Positions 42,911 to 53,499 of a stretch of DNA of 64,000 nucleotides are shown here, piece by piece. Location: contig NC_082417.1 of NCBI RefSeq assembly GCF_004011695.2, forward strand, positions 1,240,001 to 1,304,000, written 5' to 3'. The notes under the pieces are model-generated. The model saw only the letters and a list, made by a program, of their open reading frames with translations. It was not told the DNA's origin and did not search any database. Every line of letters begins with the position of its first letter. Position 1 is the stretch's first letter. A program made the translations under genes and the position numbers. This DNA comes from Ascochyta rabiei. Its lineage: Eukaryota > Ascomycota > Dothideomycetes > Pleosporales > Didymellaceae.

Positions 42911-44467
42911 CTACGACTGGCCGCCCTTCTTCCGCTGCTTGACACGCGAGCCGATTGTCTCGGGCTGCTTAGCTTCGCTGGTCTGCAATGGCGTACTCGG
43001 GGCATCGACATTCTCGATCCCGCGCTTGACGCCGTTTGCGCTCACACCGTCGGCGTTCAGAGTCTTGACCTCGGCCTTCCGCGCGTCGGTCTCGTCCTCG
43101 CTCGGCTCGTACTCGCTGCGATCGTCGTCTGCGTCCTTGAAGACGATGAAGCGGTAGGCGATGCGGCAGATGAAGAACCACCAGAACAGGTTGACGGCCT
43201 GCAGCGAGGCGAGCAGCGCGAAGCTGATGTACTGCGAGATCCAGCACTTGTACTGCTGCGTGTCCCAGTTCAGCTCGTAGGGGCCGACGGTGCGGAACTC
43301 GGTCAGGATGGAGTACAGAATCTTGAGGTTGATGAAGTGGCGCAGGTAGCCCCAGATGCACATGAAGACGAAGAAGTAGGGGCCGACGATGGGGGAGTCG
43401 ACATAGTTGAGGAGCTTGGAGGTCTGGGTCGGTTGTCAGCGCTGGGGGTGGATGAGGGCGGGGTGCAGTGGCTTACGGCGAGGAAGAAGTCGGACAAGTC
43501 GTGCGTGATGTAGACGGCAATACCCATGTAGGTGAAGTGGAAGCGGTAGCTCAGCCAGATGAGAGATATGGTGATGATGTGGTGGGCGACCAGCTCCTTG
43601 AAGTCCTTTCTCGGCTTCTCCAGCATGAGCAGCAGCACGATGGCCTGCTGGGCCCAGTAGCTGGCCTGGAGGAGGTAGTAGGCTTTGAAAACGCCGTCGT
43701 GGGCGCGGTGGGGGAAGCCTTGGTACATGCCCGTGGTGTTGAAGTACCACACGGGGCTGCGGCTCATGACCCACACGCCAAACGGCCCGTACAGTCCAAA
43801 GTAGAGGGCGGTGTAGGCCTGCTCCATGAAGCGGGACTGCTTTGCGCGGCCCTTGATGCCACAGGCGACGGCCATGGGGCGGATGAGGCGCTGCATGCAG
43901 AACTCACGCGTGAAGCTCAGCACGACGATGTAGAAGGCGACAAAGGCAAAGTCGCGGCCGCCCTTGCCGTAGTGGGTGGGCGCATGGGGGTCGGCGCGGG
44001 CCGAGGCGGGGATGAGGGGGTCCGAGGGCGACAGCGGGTAGGAGAGGAACAAGCAGGCGGAGACGGGGTTCGAGGGGTGGGGGTACACGAGGTAGAGGGC
44101 GAGGGTGGCGAGCAGGAGGAGGAGCGGGAGCAGCCAAGTGTGTCGCACGCAGGCCCGCCTGAACTTGGCGAGGCCGCGGCGGAGGGAGCGGCGTTTGGAG
44201 CGGCGGAGGGATCTGTCGGCCTTCTGCGTGTTGTTAGGAAAGCGGACAGGGGGCAGCGCGAGGGAGGTGCAGGCAGCTCACCACGTCCACGGGGCTCTTC
44301 AGCCTGTCCGCCAGGCCGTCGAGCCGCCGGCTGGTCGCGAAGCTGGGCACGTCCACGTCGCCAGGCAGGTCGGCTCCCAGCCCGCTGGACTTTCGCCTTC
44401 TGCGGGCGACGCCTCCTCCGGTGTGTGCGGGCGCGGCCGTGGTGAGGGGGGGGAAGGGCTCCGTCAT
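42911..44467 (-). CDS. LAG1: Ceramide synthase (LAG1/LAC1 family, TLC domain)
   Basis: Acylates sphingoid bases with acyl-CoA in the ER membrane. Exons 44282-44467, 43477-44223 and 42911-43423; introns are 58 nt (GTGAGC...CACGCAG) and 53 nt (GTAAGC...GACCCAG). The 481-aa product has a basic N-terminus (RRRRKSSG), a first span (WLLPLLLLLATLALYLVYP) and the TLC domain. The Lag motif runs from ELVAHHIITISLIWLSY (catalytic His266-His267) to ITHDLSDFFLA, whose Asp residues are also conserved. The acidic C-terminal tail (SEYEPSEDETDARK) resembles casein-kinase-2 sites known to regulate yeast ceramide synthase. The frame reading on after 43477 without splicing loses the last spans. Confidence 0.93.
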
Positions 44468-44640
44468 GGCGTGCACGGCACCCTGGGACTGCGGGTGCGA
44501 GCGCTGGGCGCAGAGCGCGGAGGGGGGAGGGAGGGCAAGAGAGGATGCGAGGGTGCGGTCGGGCGTCGAGCGTGCGCTGTCGTGGTGGGCTGGGCTGTAG
44601 ACAAGTGAATGTCTCCACGGAACTCGGCGGGGGGCAGCGT

Positions 44641-44695
44641 GTTGTGCTGTTGTGCTGTTGCTGTTGTGCTGTTGTGCTGTTGTGCAGTTGTGCGC
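44641..44695. repeat. TGCTGT-rich simple repeat
   Basis: Irregular GTGCTGTT units, about 55 bp, roughly 175 bp upstream of the LAG1 start. Confidence 0.75.
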
Positions 44696-44829
44696 GTGCT
44701 GGGACGCCGACTAAAAGCTGCCTACCCTGGCCAAGATCTCAGCTGCATCTCCTTTCCCGAGTCGCCGCAATTTGCGCCGGAGCCGCCAAGCCGCCAAGCC
44801 GCCAAGACGGGGCGCCCCGACAAGCCGCC

Positions 44830-44967
44830 GACCGCCCAGAAGGAGAAGCGTCGACCGCCCAGAAGGAGAAGCGTCGACCGCCCAGAAGGAGAAGCGTCGA
44901 CCGCCCAGAAGGAGAAGCGTCGACCGCCCAGAAGGAGAAGCGTCGACCGCCCAGAAGGAGAAAGGGC
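44830..44967. repeat. 23-nt tandem repeat, 6 units
   Basis: Units of GACCGCCCAGAAGGAGAAGC plus GTC at exact 23-nt spacing (44830, 44853, 44876, 44899, 44922, 44945). Five are identical; the last diverges at its end. The unit is not a multiple of three. Confidence 0.95.
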
Positions 44968-45257
44968 ACAACATCGGACCGTATCGACCATCCATGATGT
45001 TGTTGATCGTGCTAGCTACCACTGCAGCCATGGTCGTGACGAGGATGAACACAAAGCATGATCCACAATCTTCCCACCATCCAGACTCCATGCAACCATC
45101 TTTCTGCTACCCCCATGAAATGACTGCGTTTCAGAAATAAAAAAGGGTCTAACTTTAACGTAGTCTAGTTTTTTTGTTAGTCTTTGCGTCACACATGCCG
45201 TGCATGAACGTCCATAGTACACTGCTGCTCAAGTAGATAAATACACACAGCACCAGC

Positions 45258-47314
45258 TCACCCCACCGGCCGGAGTCTGCTTCCCGGCAGCACCGTCTTC
45301 GCACTCCCCACAGCCGTACCGTTGGCCGTCGCGTGGTGGTCCATCTTCAGACGGCTCTTGTCCACTGCGGACGCACCGCCGAAGCTGCTGGCCGTCGCGT
45401 GGTCCATCTTCAACCGGCTCTTGTCCACTGCGGACGCACCGCCGAAGCTGCTGGCCGTCGCGTGGTCCATCTTCAACCGGCTCCTGTCCACTGCAGACGC
45501 ACCGCCGAAGCTGCTGGCCGTCGCTGTGCTGTCCATGCTCCCCTTCCGGGAGGAGGGCCCATTTGGCCTCAGCAATCCCCGGATGCCGCCTGCTTTTCTG
45601 GCGGGCAGCTCGCCTTTGCCGGCGGTGGCTACGTACAAGAGGTACTTCAGATTGGGCAACGTCTGTCGAATGTCGAGAGGCCGAATGCCGAGGGCGTTGG
45701 ACAGGATCTCAATGTCCTTGTTGAGCAGAAAAACACCATACTCGAACCGGTAGCGGACGACGCCCTTCATGTAGAGCGGGTAGGTGCGCGGGTTGTTCGC
45801 GTTGTTGTGGCCCATGGCTAGAGGGTCCTCGATGGTGGATGTGGACCCGTGCGGTGATATCGGGTACGGCAGCACAACCGACAAGTAGGGCGAGAGCATG
45901 CTGACAAGCTGGGCTGCGTGGCCGAGGGCTGCTGACGTGACGTCTTGGTTGGCGTCGTCAAAGTGCGAGTTGGGCAACAGCAGGCCTCGTATGGTGAAGG
46001 CGAGCGACTTGCCGGGCAAGGGGTCGATGGGGTAGATTTTGAGCAGGTCTTCGCATATGCGCCTTTGTTGGCCGGCGATTGCTTCCTCTGCAGTCTCGAT
46101 GTTCTCTTCCGTTTCTTTGCGAAGCTCTTTCCGCGTGGGTAGTTCGGAAGCGATGAGCGCGCCCTTTTCGCGGCCAGCCTGCATCTTCTCCGTCCGCGAC
46201 CGTATGCTGGCTTCGAGCTCGTCTCGCCGTCTGCGCATGGCGAGCACCCGACGCTGCTCCGCTGTCACCGCAACCTGCACCGTTCGTAGACGTTCCTCGG
46301 CCTCGGGCACCTGCTCCACCGTGGACAAGGCGTCTCTGTTGGACTCGAGGATGCTCTCAATCTCGTCGGCAATGCGGTCCCTTGTGACGAGAGCGTCTTG
46401 TATGCAATCGTCGAGCGTGGACAGTCGCATCAAAGCATCGTACGAGGACGAAGCAAGGACGCGGCCGTCTGGATTCTCTCTGGGCGGCGCAAGCAGTTCG
46501 TGGGCAGCCCTGGCCTGGACGGGCAGATCGATGAAGCTGGTGTATATGCCGTCTGTCATGTGGAACAGGATGCAGTTCTGGGGCAAGGGGTGTCTGAAGG
46601 CGCCCAGGGTCTTGCCCACGAACTGGAGCGATGCAAGGTGGAGCGTGTAGTCGACGAGGAACTGCCAGCCCGTCATGGTCTCGCTCTTGGCCCACAGCTT
46701 GACGGTCAGCTTGTCGAGGCGGGTGACGCCAGGGCCGCAGGGGGCGAGGTCGAAGAACTTGAAGTTGGGGTTCATGGCTTTCTCTGCGACTTCGGAGATG
46801 TACACGGGCTCTTTGTGGGCCTCGGCGTGCAGGGTGAAGAAGGTGTCGGCCATGCGGCCGGCGGTGATGTCCTCGAGGCGCTTCTGGCGCGTCAATGGAC
46901 TGGCGTTGGTCCACTCCAACGTGGAGCGCCGGCGCAGGCCCTTGGCGGGCCTCGCTGGTCTCGTGGGCGTGCTGGGCGTGCAGGGCGTGCGCAGCGGCGC
47001 ACTGTCGAACTGGTCATCGTCTTCGATGCTCTTGAGCTCGCTGGAGGAGCGCGAGTAGGCGAGTGGCTTGCCTTCGCGCAGGGCCAGGGTCTTGGTGGGC
47101 GACTTGAGGGTGCTGGGCAGGGCGGCGTCGTCGATGGTCCGGCCGCGGGCGCGCGTGGGGGCGAGGGTCAGGGTGAGGTTGCGGAGGGCGATGCCCTGCA
47201 GGTGCCGGAGCCTGCGGTTCTGCCCAGGGTCAGAGGGGGGAGGCGGTGGGTGGGCGGAGTACGCACGTAAGCCAGCAGCCACGGGCGCTCGCGGGCGGGA
47301 GGGGGCAGCTCCAT
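45258..47314 (-). CDS. UVRAG / Vps38-like PI3-kinase complex subunit
   Basis: UVRAG/Vps38 proteins scaffold the class III PI 3-kinase (Vps34) for endosomal sorting and autophagy. Exons 47267-47314 (16 codons, ending PWLLAY) and 45258-47219 with a 47-nt intron; the join PWLLAYNRRLRHLQGI is typical of the family's N-terminus. The 669-aa product has a C2-like N-terminal part, a long coiled coil (about residues 310-410, LESNRDALSTVEQ ... RKELRKETEENIE) and the BARA-like C-terminal region (LLKIYPIDPLPG, GLLLPNSHFDD, VRYRFEYGVFLLNKDI). It ends in three copies of a 21-aa repeat (ATASSFGGASAVDKSRLKMD type). A GTGAGC overlaps the stop, so a further exon is conceivable. Confidence 0.85.
45324..45515. 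repeat. 63-nt coding tandem repeat, 3 units
   Basis: Three units (66, 63 and 63 nt, starting 45324, 45390 and 45453) inside the UVRAG-like gene. Identity is very high and the length is in frame, so each adds 21 or 22 residues. Confidence 0.93.
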
Positions 47315-47640
47315 CACGCAGAGGCGGCGAGCAATGGCGGGGCAGGCGAGGTCAGCCGGCGGGCATCCATGCACAGGCAATGCGGGCGGTCTGCGCACGC
47401 CTCATGGCCGGGGATGCGTGGGCGGGCGCATCGTCGTGCTGCTCCGCTCGACGACGGACGCGGCGCGCGGGAGACGGGAGACCTCCGCGGCCACGGCCAC
47501 CTGGCCCGTGCGCGGGACTGGATTTCCAGCAGCGAAGACTGACTGCACTTCACCGTCACCAACGACGACTGCCGTGGCCTCCACCGCCGCCCACCGCCCG
47601 CCGCCCGCCGCCCGCCGCCCGCCGCCCGCTGCCCGCCGCC
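47315..47640. promoter_or_regulatory. Bidirectional UVRAG-like / mL67 promoter region
   Basis: 326 bp between two divergent ATGs. A GCCCGCC heptamer array (six units, 47596-47637) ends three bases before the mL67 ATG and creates a GCCGCCATG start context. Confidence 0.65.
47596..47637. repeat. GCCCGCC heptamer array, 6 units
   Basis: Six units, one of them GCCCGCT, directly before the mL67 start codon, so in the 5' leader. Confidence 0.85.
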
Positions 47641-49582
47641 ATGCCCCGCAACCTCGCCCGTCTGCGGTACCGGCTGCCGCCCGCGCCCGTCTCGTTCGAG
47701 GGCCTCGAGGCTGGCCGCGTCCGCCTGCTCGAGCGCAGGGTCGCCCAGTACGTGGTGCGCCAGTCGAACCCGCGCCACCTGCGCCTCCAGACGGTCGTCA
47801 ACGCCAAAGCAAAGCCCCTGGCCACGGGCAGGTCCGCCGTCCGCCCCATCAAGCCCTACACCCTGCGCGACGTCGTCGACCCCGAGGCCACCGCGCGCCA
47901 CGGCCAGATCATCTACGTCTTCCGCAGCATCAAGACCAACCAGATCGTCTACTCGCTGCAGGAGCTGCTTGACGTGAGGCCCCCCTCCGATGTGTTGACC
48001 GTGCCTCGCCATACTGTCTACTGCCCCCACCAACACCCTGACCACACCGTCCACTCTCCCCACCAACACCCTGACCACACCGTCCACTCCCCTCACCAAC
48101 ACCCTGACCACACCGTCCACTCCCCTCACCAACACCCTGACCACACCGTCCACTCTCCCCACCAACACCCTGACCACACCGTCCACTCCCCTCACCAACA
48201 CCCTGACCACACCGTCCACTCTCCCCACCAACACCCTGACCACACCGTCCACTCCCCTCACCAACACCCTGACCACACCGTCCACTCTCCCCACCAACAC
48301 CCTGACCACACCGTCCACTCCCCTCACCAACACCCTGACCACACCGACCACTCCCCCCACCAACACCCTGACCATACTGACCACCCCCCAGGACCACCAC
48401 CTCGCTCAGCTCCCCTTCATCGGCAAGCACTCGGTCCCCGCCGCCCTGCGCCCCGACGAATGGACGCCGCACTGCGTCATCGCCTTCCCGACCCCCGAGC
48501 AGGGCCACAATGCCTTCCGCAAGCTGCGCGAGTTCCGCAAGCTGCACGAGCTCTCGTGGGAGAAGACCAACCCCGGGTGGAAGCAGCTGAAGATCGAGCA
48601 GCGCATCAAGAAGATCATGGACCAGCGCGCAAACATGAGTGCAGACCTGGCCGAGGTCCTGCGCATCCAGGAAGCCCACGGCCGCGCCATGACCACCGCC
48701 CTCGACGACCAGCAGCAAAAGGCCGCCGACTTCATGGACAAGAAGTGGGCCTCGATCGATGCCGTCGCAAACGGCGCCGTGACCAAGCAGAAGAGCGCCG
48801 ACAGCGTCAAGTGGCTGGAGCACGAGATCAGGCGCCTCACCCAGAAGCTCCAGATGAAGCACCTGCAAAAGGACGCAGACCAAAAGGCCCTCGAAGCCGC
48901 CCGCGCCAGCCACGAGACCCGCCTGAAGCGCGTCCAGTACGCGCTGCGAAAGGCCGACCAGTTCAAGAGGATCCAGGAAGAGCTCACCGCAAAAGCCGCG
49001 CCCGCAACCGAAGCCGGCGCCGAAGAGAAGCTCGTCGAGCTGCGACAGCACGTCTCCGTCCTGCGCGAAGCACTCGAGAACCCCGACCCCACACGCTCGC
49101 AAGAAGACCTCGACGTCGACGCAGACCTGCTCGAGCGCCAGACCGCCGAGATTGCTACCCTCGAGGAGGCCTTCGAGGCGAAGAAGCAGGTCGACACCCG
49201 CGACCACTACATTGCGCGCTCCGTCCTCCCACACCAGCTCAAGAAGCCCCTCCCCACACCCTACACACTCGACGGCGTCAGCGTCATGTGGGCCGACCTG
49301 CAAGACGCCCTGTACGCCGCCGGCTCGTGGCCAGAGGCTATTGCGCACGAAATCCTCGCCGTAAACAAGGTCCGCGACGCCACCGCCTTTCTGTCCGCAG
49401 AAGAGTTCGAGGTCGAGAAGCGAAACGAGGTCGGCAGCATCCTGCGCGCGCTGCGGCCTGAGCCCGAGACGGAGCAGGAGAAGGCGGAGCTGTACACCCG
49501 CCTCGACGACCCCGTGCCGCAGAAGACAGGCATCCTGAGCATGCTGGGCAAGGCCAATCCATTCAAGCGCGCCGCGGCGTGA
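47641..49582 (+). CDS. MHR1: Mitochondrial ribosomal protein mL67 / MHR1
   Basis: Large-subunit mitoribosomal protein; its yeast counterpart Mhr1 also pairs DNA in mtDNA recombination. Exons 47641-47973 and 48392-49582; the 418-nt intron (GTGAGG ... CTGACCACCCCCCAG) is mostly a minisatellite. The 507-aa product starts with a basic lead (MPRNLARLRYRLPPAP), has the MHR1 core (GQIIYVFRSIKTNQIVYSLQ, then HCVIAFPTPEQG), a long charged coiled coil in the middle, and the conserved SVMWADLQDALYAAGSWPEA near the end. Unspliced reading runs through the repeats as HQHPDHTVHSP units and then loses frame, so the intron is required. Confidence 0.88.
47974..48391 (+). other. mL67 intron filled by a minisatellite
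   Basis: The intron is 418 nt, against 47-92 nt for the other introns in the window. The surplus is the 33-nt array; the donor GTGAGG and acceptor CCCCCCAG are normal. Confidence 0.85.
48028..48390. repeat. 33-nt intronic minisatellite, 11 units
   Basis: Units start CACCAACACCCTGACCACAC and are spaced exactly 33 nt (48028 to 48358). Two unit types (TCTCCCCAC and TCCCCTCAC junctions) mostly alternate. Every unit contains CTGAC, the fungal branch-site consensus. Confidence 0.95.
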
Positions 49583-51328
49583 GCGGCGCGCGTAAAACTT
49601 TGTAGCATGTTCGATTGTATTATATCACTTCATATCACTTCACATTGCATTGCATTGCACATTGCCTAACCCATCCGCAGGTCGTCTACCATGCCCTCTT
49701 CACCCCACCTTACTGCCCATCTTCACTACACCCAGCATCCTCGCCCTGCCCTCCGTAACATCCAGTGTGCAATCTTAAGCGACGCATCTCACCACCAACT
49801 TCTTCCGAACCCACATCCAACATGTGCTGCAAGTGCTCGAGCGATGCGACGTGACACGAAGGTCAGGTGAGTGAAGTAGGGGACGTCCTGATTTGCGTGA
49901 GTGAGTGAGTGAGTGAGTGAGCGAGTGAGCGAGTTCAATTATTTATTTGCTTGCATCGCGCGCTAGATGCTATAGATACACCTCTCTACTCTTTAGTAGT
50001 ACAGAAATAAAGAGCCAGAAACGGATTGAGAGACGCTCGAGGACTACGACTGTGAATGTACTGGCTTTAGTAGGTACTTTCTAGGCTAAGAGAAAAAGCC
50101 TCTTATAGCTTGCAGAAGTGGATGGCTGTTGGCGCATCTCTACAAAAGGCATACCGTGTTTTTTGTGTCTGTTTTGGCTTCCTGTTAGATACTAGGGTGG
50201 AAGAGGGTTGTTTGTTGCCTTGCCGGTGCAAACGATGCTCAGGACTACGGTAAGGTGCTGAGGCTGGCTTTTGAGGGTGCGAGAAAGTACTGTCTAGGCG
50301 AGTGTCCAAGTGCTGTACCGTACCACTGGCTCGAAAGCGGCAACGGAGAACGCAGACGCTGCACTACACAGATGCGCCAAGGTCAATTCCATCCTGAAAC
50401 AAAGTGTGCAAGAGGCTGGAGGAACAGGTTTTGCGGCCGTCGAAATTCTCAACAAAGGACGGAGTCGTGCATTTCGCTTCGAGATTCACTCGGGCTTGTA
50501 AGCTGGTTGACTCGTAGATGCCTTCTAGATTGTCGATGGCTTCTTGGATCCCTGTTTACCACGTCCTCTCTGCCCTTGGACAACCCGACCATTGGTGTAC
50601 TCGCGTCAGCAAGGACTGTGCTTCGTGAAGGACTAGTGCAGCTATAGCAGATACCAACCACTGACCAACACCCCGTACGCTCATCTACTTACACCGACGG
50701 AGTTAATTTAGCAAAGGGATTTCGTAAAATTCAAAGAGAGTTATCGATTGACATACCTGAACACGCGGGCCGCTGACCGGTAGTCATCTATCATTCTGTT
50801 CCAGGAAGATGTTGACTAGAGAAAGATCTAAGATTAAAAAGCTATACTTTTCATGAGCTGGCTTTAGTCAGGGTGCGGCGTCCTCAAAGGGAGTGGCGTC
50901 AACGGGTTGCGGCGTAGACGAAGGGGGGACGGGAGTCAGTATGGCCGGAACTACGACCACCAATACCTGCGGAGACGAAGGGATGAAGATCATCCATCTA
51001 CACACTTCGAGAAGCATCAACGAAGAGTGATTGGTGCTTGCCGCCACCGTAGCCATGCAACAGAGATGTACCCCTAGACCGAAGGCTTCAGATTCGCTGT
51101 TTGCATCTAGTTTGCCAGAAGTCCCCTCTGTTAGACGTCTTACATGACAAACATGTGCATTCTGACCATTCACAGGGCTACATGTTGGTTGGTATCATGA
51201 TTCGTGCGCATTACTGTCCTGTAGCTCGAGGGTTTGTAATTTGCTTCAACGACTATATAGCATGGGCGTCACCTTGGTGAGTGTGCCAACAGTGCTACGA
51301 ACCTTCTTGAAAACCTCCATTCATCAAG
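49583..51328. other. Intergenic; simple repeats, weak frames only
   Basis: 1.75 kb. It contains a GTGA array (49897-49935). A plus-strand stretch at 50310-50501 (KVNSILKQSVQEAGGTGFAA) looks protein-like but has no start context, splice partner or family, so it is not called as a gene. Confidence 0.45.
49897..49935. repeat. GTGA/GCGA tetranucleotide array
   Basis: About nine tetramers, mostly GTGA with two GCGA, 315 bp 3' of mL67. Confidence 0.9.
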
Positions 51329-53039
51329 ATGGCACACCTCATTTTTCCCATCGAAGGCTCCATTATCAAAGCATCTTCTATACGGCACAAGCCCACCGAG
51401 ATACCGCGGCAGCTGTTCTACATCACCAGGGGAGCTACTGATGCGATCGAAGCACTGGAGCTGTTCCTCGAACTTTTGTTCGAGCCTTCGCACCAACCGC
51501 AGCAAGATACCCATGGGTCCATAGGCTACCTTGCCTTTGATGCCCATGTTGGTGACACGGCTTGTCAACTCCGAGCCTGCATGTTGTCGGACATCATGAA
51601 GCACTACAGAAGGCCAGGGTCATGTGTACACGTCGTCGCTATGCGAGCCACCATATCTGAGCTGAAGAAGCTCCTCGAAAATACCACTCGTCTCCTGACA
51701 GGATTGCTGGATCTTGACTGGAACAAGATAAGGTCTGGCGGTCTGGAAGCGTTGGGCGTGCCCAAGTCTGGAATGACACTGAACGAGCTTTTGTTCAAGC
51801 TCGAATGGAAAATCGCTGAGGCGAAAACTCTCAATTATGAGAGCTCTCGCGGTTCATCTCAGGAATCGCTGGGGAGCATGGCGTCGAGCCTGTCTGGTGC
51901 TGACTTTAACGATGCACTGCCCTCAAACAGATCGGAATTTTCTGCAATGTCACCCGAGGAGCACTGGAAGCCTTCAGATTGGAGGCAGGTCGTGCAGTTC
52001 CTAGTGTACTCCTATATTCTGTCAAAGTACAAGCAGCTCATCGCTTGTAACGGCGTTTATCGGGCGACTCTAAACCCCGATCGTGCCTTCACCATGGGCC
52101 AGATCTTACTTCAACGCGAGTTTGGTTCTCAGTTTGTGCGTCCTAACAAAAGAGCGATAGAGGAAGAGTTCCTCGGTCTTCAACGGTTCGTCTCAGGCCT
52201 CAGCTGCGCGTGGCTGGAGTCAAGAGCGCGTACGTCGTGGAGCATACAGCCTCGTTTTCACTCGCTCCTCAAGTCCACGATCAGGACCAGCGCAAAAGGC
52301 ATCCACTCTGTGTCGAGCTACGTGGGATTCCTTATGCTGCGCAGCTTGTGGGCTGAGACATCCGCTCCCATCATCATCATGACAACGAGGTTCTGTCCTT
52401 CTGGTACGTTGCTTGACTCCAGGATCTTACTTCCACGCTAAATGTCTTCTAGGATTTCATGTCAACTATTTTACAGCGACGTTTCACACAATCGCACCCA
52501 CCAACGAGACCGAGTCCAGACACACAGTGCTTCCAAATATCTCGTGGGAACTTACTCGATTGAATGGTAGAGAATTCTCTCATCTCGGACAATGCTTGGA
52601 ACCGCACTTCATGATCAGCGCAAACAGCATTGACGGAAACACATCTGACTACCTGGCCAGGCTTCCCTCAGCACATCGACATTCCGAAAACAACTGCGAT
52701 GACAATGAGAGACACTGCAGCGACATGCTGGAAAGCGACCAGGACCGAGTTGTCCAAGCAATCTTTGCAGAGCATCGTCATTACGCATTTGAGCTCTCCG
52801 GAGAAGAGGGTAACCTGGGCGAAGGTCAAGTAGTGTCTCATCTCATGGACGCAAAAGTGACAGGATTATCCGCAGCATGGGAGAAGTCGAGAAAAGACTC
52901 GGTAGCGCTGGGCACAGGGTCGTCTCTGAAGCTCTGCATGTGGCAGCACGTTGCGCTGGAATCACCCGCGCGCTTTCTGGCACGGGTAGAGGGGTGCGAT
53001 CGACCGTGGGTGATCAGCGATCCGATTGCGAAATCTTGA
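51329..53039 (+). CDS. Hypothetical protein, two exons
   Basis: Exons 51329-52403 and 52453-53039 with a 49-nt intron (GTACGT...CTTCTAG) give 553 aa. The N-terminal third includes a helical segment (SELKKLLENTTRLLTGLLDL) that resembles the N-terminal helical region of fungal STAND-type and related accessory proteins, but I see no NACHT, ankyrin or HET signature. The middle is Ser-rich (SSRGSSQESLGSMASSL); the C-terminal half holds HVNYFTATFHTIAPTNE and no known motif. The frame is open over its length and both splice sites are good, so a real gene is likely. It borders the decayed 53-57 kb block. Confidence 0.55.
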
Positions 53040-53499
53040 TGAGAGGCGGAGATGAGGCATGCCCGATTGCAGTTCATACCTAGCCAAGTCGAGCATTGTT
53101 AGATGCCTGTTGCCGAGAATTCTAGCAAGCTATATCAAAACTGCGATCCTGAAAAGGCCCTCAGATTGATTCTCACAACACACTTAGTTTTTCTTAAGTC
53201 GATCGTGTGTCTTTAACTGCTTTGTATAGGCCGTCTTGTGCCTCTCTGACTACAACGCTGAGCAGAATAGGTTCCTGCGCCTTGTTCGTGCCCGTGGGCA
53301 TTGTTGCACGCTGGCAGCAGGCACTTCAGCGTTCAGTCAAACAAATCCAGTGTTTCCAAGAAAAACCGTCAGAGGGACTCGCAGTGGTTGATGATTGAAA
53401 TCAGTCATCGCCATATCTATGTCACATCCTTAGAGCCTCGTTTGCTACTTCTGCAGCACGAGAGTGATGATATTCTCGTGACTGACGCAATATGTGCCA
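53040..53499. other. Intergenic, no supported gene
   Basis: 460 bp between the convergent hypothetical gene and the DUF4246 relic; nothing recognisable. Confidence 0.5.

Larger units (their letters stand above)
44468..45257. other. Intergenic with tandem arrays
   Basis: 790 bp between the LAG1 start and the UVRAG-like stop, with a TGTTGTGC-type array (44641-44695) and a 23-nt array (44830-44967). Open frames in both directions are generated by the arrays. Confidence 0.6.

Noticed and set aside
43468..44445. 325-codon plus-strand frame opposite LAG1
   Set aside because: Antisense shadow of the ceramide synthase, Gly/Glu-rich with no family signal.
47314..48384. 356-codon minus-strand frame with VLVRGVDGVVR repeats
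   Set aside because: Generated by the 33-nt intronic minisatellite whose period is a multiple of three; no start or family support.
47068..49461. 797-codon plus-strand frame over mL67
   Set aside because: Joins antisense UVRAG leader, the intronic repeat and an off-frame of mL67; Arg/Pro-rich shadow.
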